Of a DNA stretch of 64,000 nt, positions 31,085-40,122 are shown in pieces. Source of the DNA: Actinotalea solisilvae (GTDB lineage: Bacteria; Actinomycetota; Actinomycetes; Actinomycetales; Cellulomonadaceae); contig NZ_JADDKQ010000015.1 in the NCBI RefSeq assembly GCF_016464425.1, positions 62,001 to 126,000 of the forward strand, read 5' to 3'. The notes beneath the pieces were generated by a model. That model saw only the letters and a list, made by a program, of their open reading frames with translations. It was not told where the DNA came from and ran no database searches. Numbering within the stretch: position 1 is the stretch's first letter; each line of letters starts with the position of its first letter. The translations under genes and the position numbers were made by a program.

Positions 31085-32452
31085 ATGCCGAACGCCGCGT
31101 CGAACGCCGCCCTGCGCGCCCCAGCGACGAGGCGCCGCGCCGCGAGCGGCACCGGTGTCGGCCTCGCGCTCGCCGTCGTCGGCGTCGCCGCGACCGCGGC
31201 CCCGGCGCACGCGGGCGACTACGTCGTCGCGCCGGGCGACACGGTGAGCCACATCGCGCAGCGGACCTCGACCTCGGTCGCGGCGATCGTCAGCGCGAAC
31301 GGTCTCGACGCGCGCGCGTCCATCACGGCCGGCCAGCGGCTCGTCATCCCCACCGCGGCCGCCGCGACGCCCGTCCCCGCGGCCGCTCCCGCGCCCACGT
31401 CCGCGTCGCACACCGTGGTGCGCGGCGACACCGTCTCGGGGATCGCGACCCGCTACGGCACGACGACGGCCGCCATCGTCAGCGCCAACGGCCTGGGCGC
31501 GAACGCGCTCATCCGCATCGGCCAGACCCTCACCGTCCCGACCGGTGGCGCAGCCACCGCCGCACCCGCCGCCCCGGCCCCGGCCGCACCCGCCGCCAGC
31601 AGCCACACCGTCGTGCGCGGCGACACCGTCTCGGGCATCGCCACCCGCTACGGCACCACGACCGCCGCCATCGTCAGCGCCAACGGCCTCGGCGCGAACG
31701 CGCTCATCCGCATCGGCCAGACCCTCACCGTCCCGACCGGTGGCGCACCCACCGCAGCACCCGCCGCCGCCCCGGCCCCGGCCGCACCCGCCGCCGGCAG
31801 CCACACCGTCGTGCGCGGCGACACCGTCTCCGGCATCGCCACCCGCTACGGCACCACGACCGCCGCCATCGTCAGCGCCAACGGCCTCGGCGCGAACGCC
31901 CTCATCCGCATCGGCCAGACGCTCTCCGTGCCCGGAGCGGCGCCGGCGGCCACGCCCACGACGGCGCTCGTCGGCAACACCTTCGCGGGCCGCACCTACC
32001 CGGAGGCGACCGTCGCGTCCGCCAACGCGAACAAGGCGACGCTGCTCGCGATCGGCGTGCCGAGCAAGGCCGAGATGCAGCAGCTCGTCATCTCCACGGC
32101 GCAGGCCATGGGCGTCGACCCGGCCCTCGCGCAGGCGGTCGCGTACCAGGAGTCGGGCTTCAACCAGTCGGCCGTCTCCCCCGCCAACGCGATCGGCACC
32201 ATGCAGGTCATCCCGAGCTCCGGCCAGTGGGCCTCGGACCTCGTCGGCCGCCCGCTCAACCTCCTCGACCCGCGCGACAACGTCACGGCCGGCGTCGCGA
32301 TCCTGCGCCAGCTCGTCGCGACGAGCCCGGACCTGCCGACGGCGATCGCGGGCTACTACCAGGGCGCCGCGGGCGTCGCGCGCTACGGCATGTACCCGGA
32401 CACGCGCCGCTACGTCGCCAGCGTCCAGACGCACATGGCCCGGTACGCCTGA
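31085..32452 (+). CDS. Secreted LysM / lytic transglycosylase peptidoglycan hydrolase
   Basis: A 455-residue exported wall enzyme. Residues 1-43 are a long signal peptide (twin-Arg-containing n-region, AHA cleavage site). Four LysM domains follow (about 45-89, 109-153, 174-218, 240-284), the last three nearly identical, joined by Pro/Ala linkers. Residues 330-455 are an SLT domain with the catalytic glutamate in AYQESGFNQSAVSPANAIGTMQV. It would bind and cleave peptidoglycan outside the membrane. GGAG precedes the ATG. It lies between the Rv2175c-like gene and the PASTA kinase, which suggests a shared role in wall growth. Confidence 0.93.
   Translation: MPNAASNAALRAPATRRRAASGTGVGLALAVVGVAATAAPAHAGDYVVAPGDTVSHIAQRTSTSVAAIVSANGLDARASITAGQRLVIPTAAAATPVPAAAPAPTSASHTVVRGDTVSGIATRYGTTTAAIVSANGLGANALIRIGQTLTVPTGGAATAAPAAPAPAAPAASSHTVVRGDTVSGIATRYGTTTAAIVSANGLGANALIRIGQTLTVPTGGAPTAAPAAAPAPAAPAAGSHTVVRGDTVSGIATRYGTTTAAIVSANGLGANALIRIGQTLSVPGAAPAATPTTALVGNTFAGRTYPEATVASANANKATLLAIGVPSKAEMQQLVISTAQAMGVDPALAQAVAYQESGFNQSAVSPANAIGTMQVIPSSGQWASDLVGRPLNLLDPRDNVTAGVAILRQLVATSPDLPTAIAGYYQGAAGVARYGMYPDTRRYVASVQTHMARYA
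31409..31938 (+). repeat. Three near-identical LysM-encoding DNA repeats
   Basis: Units begin near 31409, 31604 and 31802 (spacing 195 and 198 bp) and encode HTVVRGDTVSGIATRYGTTT and the following 25 residues unchanged, with almost no synonymous differences between copies two and three. This implies recent duplication or gene conversion. Confidence 0.9.
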
Positions 32453-32475
32453 CGGGTTCGCGGGCCTGCCTTCCG

Positions 32476-32481
32476 TAGACT
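32476..32481 (+). promoter_or_regulatory. -10 hexamer TAGACT for the PASTA kinase (leaderless)
   Basis: TAGACT ends 6 bases before the GTG start. Confidence 0.55.
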
Positions 32482-32487
32482 GCGGCC

Positions 32488-34506
32488 GTGGCAACCACCC
32501 TCGCGGACCCGCTCCTCGGTCACCTGATCGACGGGCGCTACGAGGTGCTGTCCCGGATCGCGCGCGGCGGGATGGCGACGGTGTACCTCGCCGTGGACCG
32601 CCGCCTCGACCGCGAGGTCGCCATCAAGGTGATGCACGCCCACCTCGCCGAGGGGGGCACCGGCGCGGAGTTCGTCGCCCGCTTCCGGCGTGAGGCCCGC
32701 GCCGCGGCGCGCCTCACGCACCCCGGCCTCGTCGCCGTCTTCGACCAGGGCGTCGACGGCGAGACCAGCTACCTCACGATGGAGTACGTCGAGGGCACCA
32801 ACCTCCGCCGCCGCATCAGCGACGGGCCGCTGAGCGTGCGCGACGCGTTCGACGTCCTCGAGGCCGTCCTCGACGCGCTGGCCGCCGCGCACCGCGTCGG
32901 CCTCGTGCACCGCGACATCAAGCCCGAGAACGTGCTGCTCGCGGCCGACGGCCGCGTCAAGGTCGCCGACTTCGGGCTCGCGCGCGCGGTCACCGAGGTC
33001 ACGGCGACGACCACGGGCACGGTGCTCGGCACCGTCGCCTACCTCGCGCCCGAGCTCGTCGCGCGCGGCGCCAGCGACACGCGCACCGACATCTACGCCG
33101 CGGGCATCCTGCTCTACGAGATGCTCACGGGCGCCCAGCCGTTCACGGGCGCGACGCCGATCCAGATCGCCTACCAGCACGTCAACTCCGACGTGCCGGC
33201 CCCGTCGGCGGCCGTGGCGTGGATCCCCGCCGAGCTCGACGAGCTCGTCGAGGCGCTCGCCGCGCGCGAGCCCGACGAGCGCCCCACGGACGCGCGCGCC
33301 GCCCTCGACCTCGTGCGCCGCACGCGCGCAGCGCTCGACGACGCGACGCTCGACCGCACCGCGGCCGCGACGACCACGCCCGCGGGCACGGTCGAGGCGG
33401 ACGCGCCGGCGTCGGCCGGGGACGCGGACGGCGCCACGACGCCGGACCCGCACGCGACCGAGGCGCTCGACGTCGCCGCCCGCCGGGCCGACGGCGTCGC
33501 GCGCGCCGACGCGCCGGGTGACGGCGCACCCTTCGGTCGCACGATGGCGCTGCGCATCGGCGCCGGCGTCGACGGCCCCGACGGCACGGACGACCCGCCG
33601 CCGGCCGACGGGAGGCGCCGCCGGCTCGGCCTCCTCGCGACGGTCCTGCTCGTCCTCGGCCTCGCCGCCGGCGGCGTGTGGTGGTACGCCGCCGCAGGCC
33701 CGGGCGCGTACACGACCGTGCCCGGCGGCCTCGAGGGCGTGCCGCTCACCCAGGCGCAGAGCGTGCTCGCGGCGGCGGAGCTCGAGGCGTCGGTCACGGA
33801 GGCGTTCGACCCCCAGGTCCCGGACGACGTCGTCGTCTCGGCGACGCCCGCCGAGGGCGACCGCGTGCGCAAGGACGGCACCGTCGAGCTCGTGGTCTCC
33901 AAGGGCCCCGACCTGCGGGTCGTCCCTGAGGGCCTCGCCGGGCTGGCGGTGGCCGACGCGACCGCGGCCCTCGAGTCCGCCGGCTTCGTCGTGCCCGAGC
34001 CTGTCCGCGAGTACCACGACGAGGTACCGCTGGACCACGTCATCGCCGTGGGCGCGGAGCCGCTCACCCAGCTCCCCGTGGGCAGCGAGGTCACCCTGAC
34101 CGTCTCCGACGGCCGTGAGCCCGTGACGGTCATCAGCGTGCTCGGTGCGACCCGTGAGGTCGCGATCCAGCAGCTCGCCGACACGGGTCTCAACGTCGCC
34201 GAGGCCGCGGACTTCTCGACGGAGTACCCCGCCGGCACGGTCATGGCCCAGAGCCTCGCGCCGGACAGCCAGGCGTTCCGCCTCGACGTCATCACGATCA
34301 CGGTGTCGCAGGGCCCGCCGCTGGTGGAGGTGCCGAACGTCTTCGGCCAGCAGTTCTCGGCCGCGAAGGCGACGCTCGAGGGCCTGGGCTTCGTGGTCGC
34401 GAAGGAGAACGTGCTGGGCGGGCTCTTCGGCACCGTCCACAGCCAGGACGTCGCCGCCGGCACGATGGCGCCCGTCGGCAGCACCATCACCCTCCGGGTC
34501 GTCTGA
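32488..34506 (+). CDS. Ser/Thr protein kinase with four PASTA domains (PknB/PknL type)
   Basis: Transmembrane receptor kinase of 672 residues. The kinase domain covers residues 18-280 with glycine loop RIARGGMATVYL, Lys47 in VAIKVM, HRDIKPEN (Asp143) and DFG at 161-163. A Thr-rich juxtamembrane linker, one TM helix (about 382-400) and four extracellular PASTA domains follow, ending PNVFGQQFSAAKATLEGLGF and TITLRVV. PASTA domains bind muropeptides or lipid II. Gene order matches Rv2175c-pknL-aroG, so PknL is the closest positional counterpart, but PknL itself lacks PASTA domains in mycobacteria. Confidence 0.93.
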   Translation: MATTLADPLLGHLIDGRYEVLSRIARGGMATVYLAVDRRLDREVAIKVMHAHLAEGGTGAEFVARFRREARAAARLTHPGLVAVFDQGVDGETSYLTMEYVEGTNLRRRISDGPLSVRDAFDVLEAVLDALAAAHRVGLVHRDIKPENVLLAADGRVKVADFGLARAVTEVTATTTGTVLGTVAYLAPELVARGASDTRTDIYAAGILLYEMLTGAQPFTGATPIQIAYQHVNSDVPAPSAAVAWIPAELDELVEALAAREPDERPTDARAALDLVRRTRAALDDATLDRTAAATTTPAGTVEADAPASAGDADGATTPDPHATEALDVAARRADGVARADAPGDGAPFGRTMALRIGAGVDGPDGTDDPPPADGRRRRLGLLATVLLVLGLAAGGVWWYAAAGPGAYTTVPGGLEGVPLTQAQSVLAAAELEASVTEAFDPQVPDDVVVSATPAEGDRVRKDGTVELVVSKGPDLRVVPEGLAGLAVADATAALESAGFVVPEPVREYHDEVPLDHVIAVGAEPLTQLPVGSEVTLTVSDGREPVTVISVLGATREVAIQQLADTGLNVAEAADFSTEYPAGTVMAQSLAPDSQAFRLDVITITVSQGPPLVEVPNVFGQQFSAAKATLEGLGFVVAKENVLGGLFGTVHSQDVAAGTMAPVGSTITLRVV

Positions 34507-34524
34507 CCGCCCCGCTCGTACGCG

Positions 34525-34643
34525 CGTCGGGCCCCCCCCCCCGCGCGGGGGGGGGGGGCCCGCGGCGCGCCCCCCCGGGGGCGCCTCCCCCCCCGGCGGG
34601 GCCGCGGGCCCCCCCCCGCCCGGTGGGGGGGGGGGGCCCGACG
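34525..34643. other. 119-bp G/C homopolymer palindrome between convergent genes (terminator and/or assembly artefact)
   Basis: The region between the kinase and DAHP synthase stops has outer complementary arms CGTCGGG and CCCGACG enclosing runs of 11 C, 12 G, further 7-9-base C and G runs and only two T residues. As DNA it folds into one or several nested GC hairpins, as expected of a bidirectional terminator. The long homopolymers are unlike anything else in the window and may have been inflated by sequencing or assembly error. Confidence 0.6.
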
Positions 34644-34662
34644 TCGTCGCACCGAGCGGGGC

Positions 34663-36015
34663 TCAGGCGCCGCGGATCATCTCCGCGACCTGGAACGCCA
34701 TCTCGAGCGACTGCTGGTGGTTGAGCCGCGGGTCGACGAGCGTCTCGTAGCGCCGCGCGAGGCCGGCGTCGTCGATCTCCTCGCTGCCGCCGAGCACCTC
34801 GGTGACGTCGTCGCCCGTGAGCTCGATGTGCAGGCCGCCGGGCACGGTGCCCGCCGCGTGGTGCACCTCGAAGAACCCACGCACCTCGTCGAGGACGTCC
34901 TCGAGGCGCCGGGTCTTGTACCCGCTCGCGGACGTGATCGTGTTGCCGTGCATCGGGTCGCACACCCACGTCACGGGCCGCCCGGACGCGTGGACCTTCT
35001 CCACGAGCGCGGGCAGCGCGTCGCGGATCCGGCCCGCACCCATGCGCGTGATGAACGTGAGCCGACCCGGGATGTCCGCGGGGTTGAGGCGGTCCATGAG
35101 CGCGAGGGCGTCGTCGGGCGACGTCGTCGGCCCGAGCTTGACGCCGATGGGGTTGCGCACGCGCGAGAGGAAGTCGACGTGCGCGCCGTCGAGCTGCCGG
35201 GTGCGCTCCCCGATCCACAGGAAGTGCGCCGAGCAGTCGTACGCCGTGCCCGTGCGCGAGTCGATCCGCGTGAGCGCGCGCTCGTAGTCGAGCAGGAGCG
35301 CCTCGTGGCTCGAGAAGAACTCGACCGTGCGCAGCGCGTCGAAGTCCGCGCCGCACGCGGCCATGAACCGGATGGCGCGGTCGATCTGCGCCGCGGTCTC
35401 CTCGTAGCGCGAGTACGCCTTGTTGTCGAGGAACCCGCGGTTCCACTCGTGCACGCGGCGCAGGTCCGCGAAGCCCCCGGTGGTGAACGCGCGGATGAGG
35501 TTGAGCGTCGCGGACGAGCGGTGGTACGCGGCGAGCAGCCGCTGCGGGTCCGGGATGCGCGCCTCGGGCGTGAACGGGTGCCCGTTGATCGCGTCGCCGC
35601 GGTAGGCCGGGAGCGTCACGCCCTCGCGCGTCTCGTCGTCCGAGCTGCGCGGCTTGGCGTACTGCCCCGCCATCCGGCCCATCTTGATGACCGGCAGGCT
35701 CGCGCCGTACGTGAGCACGACGGCCATCTGCAGGATCGTCTTGATCTTGTTGCGGATGTTGTCGGCCGTCGCCTCGGCGAACGTCTCGGCGCAGTCGCCC
35801 CCCTGGAGCAGGAACGCCTCGCCCCGCCCGGCCGCGGCGAGGCGCGCCGTGAGCACGTCCGCCTCGCCCGCGAAGACGAGCGGCGGCAGGGTCGAGAGCT
35901 CGCCGGTCGCCACGGCGACGGCGTCCGCGTCGGGCCAGTGCGGCTGCTGACGCGCGGGCAGGGAGCGCCACGCGTCGAGCCCGGCGACGAGCGCCGGGTC
36001 CGGCGCGACGCTCAC
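34663..36015 (-). CDS. aroG: 3-deoxy-7-phosphoheptulonate (DAHP) synthase, class II
   Basis: First enzyme of the shikimate pathway: PEP plus erythrose-4-phosphate gives DAHP. The 450-residue protein is of the plant/mycobacterial class II type: LLQGGDCAETFAEATADNI, VIKMGRMAGQYAKPRSSD, HEWNRGFLDNKAYSRYE, FFSSHEALLLDYE and CDPMHGNTITSASGYKTR. The metal ligands (Cys in GGDCAE, His in PMHGNT, Glu, Asp) are present. The GTG start overlaps the stop of the upstream phosphofructokinase gene as GTGA, so glycolytic and aromatic genes are translationally coupled. Confidence 0.96.
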   Translation of the reverse strand: MSVAPDPALVAGLDAWRSLPARQQPHWPDADAVAVATGELSTLPPLVFAGEADVLTARLAAAGRGEAFLLQGGDCAETFAEATADNIRNKIKTILQMAVVLTYGASLPVIKMGRMAGQYAKPRSSDDETREGVTLPAYRGDAINGHPFTPEARIPDPQRLLAAYHRSSATLNLIRAFTTGGFADLRRVHEWNRGFLDNKAYSRYEETAAQIDRAIRFMAACGADFDALRTVEFFSSHEALLLDYERALTRIDSRTGTAYDCSAHFLWIGERTRQLDGAHVDFLSRVRNPIGVKLGPTTSPDDALALMDRLNPADIPGRLTFITRMGAGRIRDALPALVEKVHASGRPVTWVCDPMHGNTITSASGYKTRRLEDVLDEVRGFFEVHHAAGTVPGGLHIELTGDDVTEVLGGSEEIDDAGLARRYETLVDPRLNHQQSLEMAFQVAEMIRGA

Positions 36016-37232
36016 TGATGCCCGCCCGGGACGAGGGGCTGGCCGATGCCCTCGAGCAGCGCGCCGAACCACGGCACGGTGACGTCGAACGCCTTGCCGC
36101 CCGCGATGCGCGGGAACGCGATCGCCGCGAGGCGGTCGCCGTTCTCCTCGTCGTGCCCGATGACGCCCGACTCCCCGCGCAGGGCGCACTCCACCGCATA
36201 GTCCGTCATCGACTTGATGAGGCGCAGGTCCTCGGCGTTCGCCGCCGCGGCGCGCGAGTAGTAGCCGGACTTCTGGACCATCGTCTTCTCGGCGCCCAGC
36301 TTCTCCGCGAACTGCTTCGCGAACCACTGCCCCGGGTTGATCGTGTCGAGCTTGACGTGGCCGAACGGGTCGCGCTGGACCTCCTCGCCCGCGGCCTCGA
36401 GCTGCGCCACGATCTCGTGCATCCCCGCGCCCTCGGACAGGAAGATGTTCACGTTGCCGACCGTGTCCATGACCTCGCGCAGGCGCGCGGCCTCGGCGTC
36501 GAGGTCGATCGCCAGCTCGGGCAGGAAGACCGCGTGCACGTCCCAGCGCTCGCGCGACAGGCCGATGCTCGGCACCCACTCCTGCGTGTCCAGCCACCGG
36601 CGGTACTCCGCCGCCGCCGCCGCCGTGAGCCAGCCGCAGTGGCGCCCCATGACCTCGTGGACGATGAGCATGCGGTTGCCCGAGCGGTGCTCGCCGATGA
36701 TGTTGCGCGCGAACCCGGCAGCCTCCTCGGCCGCCGTCCAGGCACCGAGCGACTGCTTGATCGGCACGACGTCGTTGTCGATCGTCTTCGGCAGGCCCAC
36801 GACGGTGAGCTCGTAGCCGTTCTCGTGCAGGTACGCGGCGAGGTCCGCGGCCGTCGTGTTGGTGTCGTCGCCGCCGATCGTGTGCAGGACGTCGACGCCG
36901 TCGGCCTTGAGCTGCTCGGCCGCGACGTGCAGCGGGTCCTGGCCCTCCTGGACGAGGCCGCGCTTGACGCAGTCCTTGGCGTTGGTGAGCTTGACGCGCG
37001 AGTTGCCGATCGGGCTGCCGCCGAAGCGGTGCAGGATGCCGGCCTTGGCCCGCGCCTCGTCGTCGACGACGACCTTCGTGCCCGTGAGCAGGCCGTGGTA
37101 GCCGTGCTGGTAGGCGATGATCTCGATCTCGGGCGCGATCTCCGTGTACCGCTCGATGAGGCCTCCGACGGCGGAGGACAGGCAGGGGGCGAAGCCACCG
37201 GCGGTCAGCAGGGCGACACGACGAACCGACAT
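36012..37232 (-). CDS. pfp: PPi-dependent 6-phosphofructokinase (PFP)
   Basis: Reversible phosphorylation of fructose-6-phosphate with pyrophosphate as donor. The 406-residue protein closely resembles the Propionibacterium freudenreichii PFP: MSVRRVALLTAGGFAPCLSS, RFGGSPIGNSRVKLTN, TIGGDDTNTTAADLA and GLPKTIDNDVVPIKQSLGA. The second Asp of GGDD (Gly in ATP-dependent enzymes) marks PPi use, and the Lys of PKTIDND is the second PFP hallmark. The chosen ATG has GAGAGG upstream, at somewhat long spacing. It allows glycolysis to run with PPi and can work in the gluconeogenic direction. Confidence 0.93.
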   Translation of the reverse strand: MSVRRVALLTAGGFAPCLSSAVGGLIERYTEIAPEIEIIAYQHGYHGLLTGTKVVVDDEARAKAGILHRFGGSPIGNSRVKLTNAKDCVKRGLVQEGQDPLHVAAEQLKADGVDVLHTIGGDDTNTTAADLAAYLHENGYELTVVGLPKTIDNDVVPIKQSLGAWTAAEEAAGFARNIIGEHRSGNRMLIVHEVMGRHCGWLTAAAAAEYRRWLDTQEWVPSIGLSRERWDVHAVFLPELAIDLDAEAARLREVMDTVGNVNIFLSEGAGMHEIVAQLEAAGEEVQRDPFGHVKLDTINPGQWFAKQFAEKLGAEKTMVQKSGYYSRAAAANAEDLRLIKSMTDYAVECALRGESGVIGHDEENGDRLAAIAFPRIAGGKAFDVTVPWFGALLEGIGQPLVPGGHQ

Positions 37233-37353
37233 CTCGGGACACACCTCTCGTTGGATGCAGATCAAGCTCAGGGTCGGACGACCCCCGCAAGCATCGGGGC
37301 GACCGACCGCACGACGAGGGGCCCTGGGTCCTGACCGGGCGCCTGCGACCGCG

Positions 37354-38151
37354 TCATCCTACTGACGGCGGCGTCTCGTCCTGGGGCGGGACCGGAACCT
37401 GGACGTCGGGGGCCGGGCGACCGCCGGGAGCGGGCGGACCCACCTCCGCGGGGCCCGCGTCGGTCCCGTGGCCTGCGGCGATCCGGGCCTTCGCGGTCGC
37501 CGCGTAGATGTCCACGTACTCCTGGCCCGAGAGGCTCATGAGCGCGTACATGATCTCGTCCGTCACCGACCGCAGGATGAACCGGTCGTTCTCCATGCCC
37601 TTGTAGCGGCTGAAGTCGAGCGGCTCGCCGATGACGATGCCGATCTGGATGGGCTTCGGGATGACGGTGCCGAGGGGCTGGGCGCGGTCGGTGTCGATCA
37701 TCGCGACCGGGATCACCGGCACGCCCGACTCCAGCGCGAGGCGCGCGACGCCCGTCTTGCCGCGGTACAGGCGCCCGTCGGGGCTGCGCGTGCCCTCCGG
37801 GTAGATGCCGAAGAGGTTGCCGGACTCGAGCACCGCGAGGCCCGTGCGCAGCGCCGCCTCGCTCGCCTTGCCGCCGCCGCGGTCCACCGGGATGGTCCCG
37901 ACACCGCGGAAGAAGCCCGCCTTGAGCCGGCCCTTGATGCCGGTCCCGGTGAAGTATTCGGACTTGCCGATGAACCGGATCTTCCGGGAGAGCACGAGCG
38001 GCAGCACGAACGAGTCGATCACCGCGAGGTGGTTGCTCGCGAGGATCGCGCCCCCCTCCGCGGGGACGTTCTCCAGGCCACGCACCCACGGACGGAACAT
38101 CCCGTGCAGGAGCGGTCCGGCCGCGATGTGCTTCATCAGCCAGTAGAACAA
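37354..38151 (-). CDS. 1-acyl-sn-glycerol-3-phosphate acyltransferase (PlsC family)
   Basis: Membrane-associated acyltransferase of 265 residues that makes phosphatidic acid or a related lipid. Motif I is SNHLAVIDSFVLP (NHx4D), motif III GIYPEGTRSPDGRLYRGKTGVA is read in two parts (FGIYPEGTRSPDG, LYRGKTGVA), and motif IV is VPVIPVAMI. A Pro/Ala-rich tail of about 40 residues has no assigned role. The start is an unusual TTG with a strong GGAGG 6 bases upstream; an internal ATG five codons later lacks such a site. Positional counterpart of Rv2182c. Confidence 0.9.
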   Translation of the reverse strand: MFYWLMKHIAAGPLLHGMFRPWVRGLENVPAEGGAILASNHLAVIDSFVLPLVLSRKIRFIGKSEYFTGTGIKGRLKAGFFRGVGTIPVDRGGGKASEAALRTGLAVLESGNLFGIYPEGTRSPDGRLYRGKTGVARLALESGVPVIPVAMIDTDRAQPLGTVIPKPIQIGIVIGEPLDFSRYKGMENDRFILRSVTDEIMYALMSLSGQEYVDIYAATAKARIAAGHGTDAGPAEVGPPAPGGRPAPDVQVPVPPQDETPPSVG

Positions 38152-38202
38152 GCGTCACCTCCGCTGCGGCGCCCGCGCGACCCGCGCGCAGCGTCCCCAC
38201 TC

Positions 38203-38208
38203 TAGAGT
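38203..38208 (+). promoter_or_regulatory. -10 hexamer TAGAGT (leaderless)
   Basis: TAGAGT ends 7 bases before the ATG of the following two-TM protein; the hexamer lies within a CTCTAGAG palindrome. Confidence 0.5.
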
Positions 38209-38215
38209 GCTCTGC

Positions 38216-38983
38216 ATGGCTGGACGTCCGCACGACGCCGACGAGCCCTCGGCGAGGCCGGGGGACGGCGACCCGCCCGTCGGCGCGACGCCGGGTCCGG
38301 CCGAGCCGCCGGCAGGCGGGCACGGGGACGACCAGCACCCCGGCGAGGAGCACGCGGCCGGCTCCGGCGAGCCCGGCCCCGACCTCGCCGGCGACGCGGA
38401 CGCCGTCGCCGCGGACGCGCCGTCGGACGCCGCGCTGCCGGCACCGCGGGCCTCCGCCGACGACGGCGACGCCGGGCCGGGGACACCCGCGACCGGACCG
38501 CTGTCCGAGGCCGACGTCGACATCGACGCCCGGTGGCGCGCCATCGTGGCCGAGCTCGGCGACCTCGGGACGGCCCCGCCCGCCGGCCCGCCGCGGCGCA
38601 GGGCGACCGACCTGCCCCCCGAGCCGCCGTCCGCGCTCCCCCGGGCGCAGGCCCCCGGCGCGCGCACCGTGCGCCCCGCGCAGCCACCCACGCCGACGGG
38701 TCCGCGGGCGTGGTCGCCCGACCCCGACGTCGAGGAGGCCGAGGACCACTTCCAGCCGCCCGACCCGGGACCGGTGCTCGGCGGCGACCCGCTGCTCACG
38801 ATGGCCTGGATCGCGACCGTCGGCGTCCCCGTGCTGCTCCTGGTCGCGGTCGTCGTCTGGCGCGACATGCCGTCGGTCGTCCTCCGCGTCGCCGGCGTCG
38901 CCTTCGTCGGCGCCATCGCCCTGCTCCTGTGGCGCATGCCGCACCGGCGCGACGACGACGCGGGGCCGGGCGCCGTGGTCTGA
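38216..38983 (+). CDS. Hypothetical protein with disordered N-terminus and two C-terminal TM helices
   Basis: A 255-residue protein. The first 180 residues are Pro/Asp/Ala/Gly-rich and probably disordered, with a short ordered patch (SEADVDIDARWRAIVAELGD). Two hydrophobic segments (IATVGVPVLLLVAVVVW and AGVAFVGAIALLLW) near the C-terminus anchor it with both ends inside. No catalytic motif. Related proteins occur in this position between plsC and the glucokinase gene in other Micrococcales (family knowledge, moderate certainty). Confidence 0.75.
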   Translation: MAGRPHDADEPSARPGDGDPPVGATPGPAEPPAGGHGDDQHPGEEHAAGSGEPGPDLAGDADAVAADAPSDAALPAPRASADDGDAGPGTPATGPLSEADVDIDARWRAIVAELGDLGTAPPAGPPRRRATDLPPEPPSALPRAQAPGARTVRPAQPPTPTGPRAWSPDPDVEEAEDHFQPPDPGPVLGGDPLLTMAWIATVGVPVLLLVAVVVWRDMPSVVLRVAGVAFVGAIALLLWRMPHRRDDDAGPGAVV

Positions 38984-39015
38984 CGCCGACGAAGGCCCGC
39001 CGCCGGCGGTGCCGG

Positions 39016-39960
39016 TCAGAGGCGCGCGAGGTCCGCCGCGCCCACGATGCCCGCGTCGTTGCCCATCGCGGCGAGCTCGATGCGCGCCTCGGGCCGGAAG
39101 CCCCGGCCGGAGAGCTGGCTGAGATAGGCGGCGCGCGCCGGCTCGAGGAGCAGGTCGCCGGCCGCACCGACGCCGCCGCCGATGACGACGAGCGCCGGGT
39201 CGAGCAGCGCGGCGACGGACGCCGACCCCTCGCCGATCCAGCGGCCCAGCTCGGCGAGGAGCTCGATCGACAGCGGGTCGCCCTCCTTGGCCGCCTGCGT
39301 CACCGAGGGGCCGCTCACCTTGTCCGGGCGGCCGTCGGCGAGCTCGACGAGCCGCGTCGCCCGGGACGGGTGGGCCGCGGCGGCGGCGCGCGCCTCGCGC
39401 ACGAGCGCGCTGCCGGACGCGTACTGCTCCCAGCACCCGTGCAGGCCGCAGCCGCACTGGTGGCCCTGCGGCACGACGCGCAGGTGGCCGACCTCGGCCG
39501 CGACACCCCAGGCACCGCGCACGAGGCGTCCGCCGACGACCAGCGCGCCCCCGAGGCCCGTGCCCACGGTCAGCAGCAGCATGTCGTCGACGTCGCGCCC
39601 CACGCCGAACTGGAACTCGGCCCAGCCCGCCGCGTTGGCATCGTTCTCGACGACGATGCGGACGTCGTCGGCCACGAGCTCGGCGATGCGGTCGCGCAGG
39701 GGGTAGTCGCGCCAGGCGATGTTCGCTCCGAAGAGCGCCGTCGCGCGGTCGGAGCCGATGAAGCCCGCCGCCGCGACGCCCAGCGCGCTCACCTCGTACT
39801 GCGCGGCGAGCTCGGTGTAGAGGTCGGCGACGGCCCGGTCGATCTCGGCCGCATCGCGTGCCGCGGTCTTGCGCTTCGCCTTGGCGAGGATGACGCCGTC
39901 CTCGTCCACCACACCCGCGGCGATCTTCGTGCCGCCGATGTCCACACCGATCGCGTACAT
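39016..39960 (-). CDS. ROK-family glucokinase
   Basis: Phosphorylates glucose with ATP (or polyphosphate in some relatives). The 314-residue protein has the ATP loop GVDIGGTKIAAGVVD, substrate site ENDANAAGWAEF, TVGTGLGGALV and the ROK zinc motif HQCGCGLHGCWEQYASG. Polyphosphate-specific insertions are not recognisable, so ATP is the likely donor (inference). AAGGAC precedes the ATG. Divergent from the acyl-CoA synthetase. Confidence 0.9.
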   Translation of the reverse strand: MYAIGVDIGGTKIAAGVVDEDGVILAKAKRKTAARDAAEIDRAVADLYTELAAQYEVSALGVAAAGFIGSDRATALFGANIAWRDYPLRDRIAELVADDVRIVVENDANAAGWAEFQFGVGRDVDDMLLLTVGTGLGGALVVGGRLVRGAWGVAAEVGHLRVVPQGHQCGCGLHGCWEQYASGSALVREARAAAAAHPSRATRLVELADGRPDKVSGPSVTQAAKEGDPLSIELLAELGRWIGEGSASVAALLDPALVVIGGGVGAAGDLLLEPARAAYLSQLSGRGFRPEARIELAAMGNDAGIVGAADLARL

Positions 39961-40122
39961 GTCCGTCCTTGCTGACTGGGAGTGGGGACGTGCCCGTGCC
40001 GGGCGCGTCGGTGCAGGCTACCGATCCTCACACGTTCGGATGCAGGACGACCGGACCTGCACCGCCCTCGACCGGGGAATCGATAGGGTCGTCAGCACCA
40101 TCCGTCTGCCACTGGAGTCAGC

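Noticed and set aside
34525..34643. Telomere, replication origin or integron-like site
   Set aside because: No DnaA boxes or att-like core; only G/C runs, better explained by a terminator and/or sequencing error.
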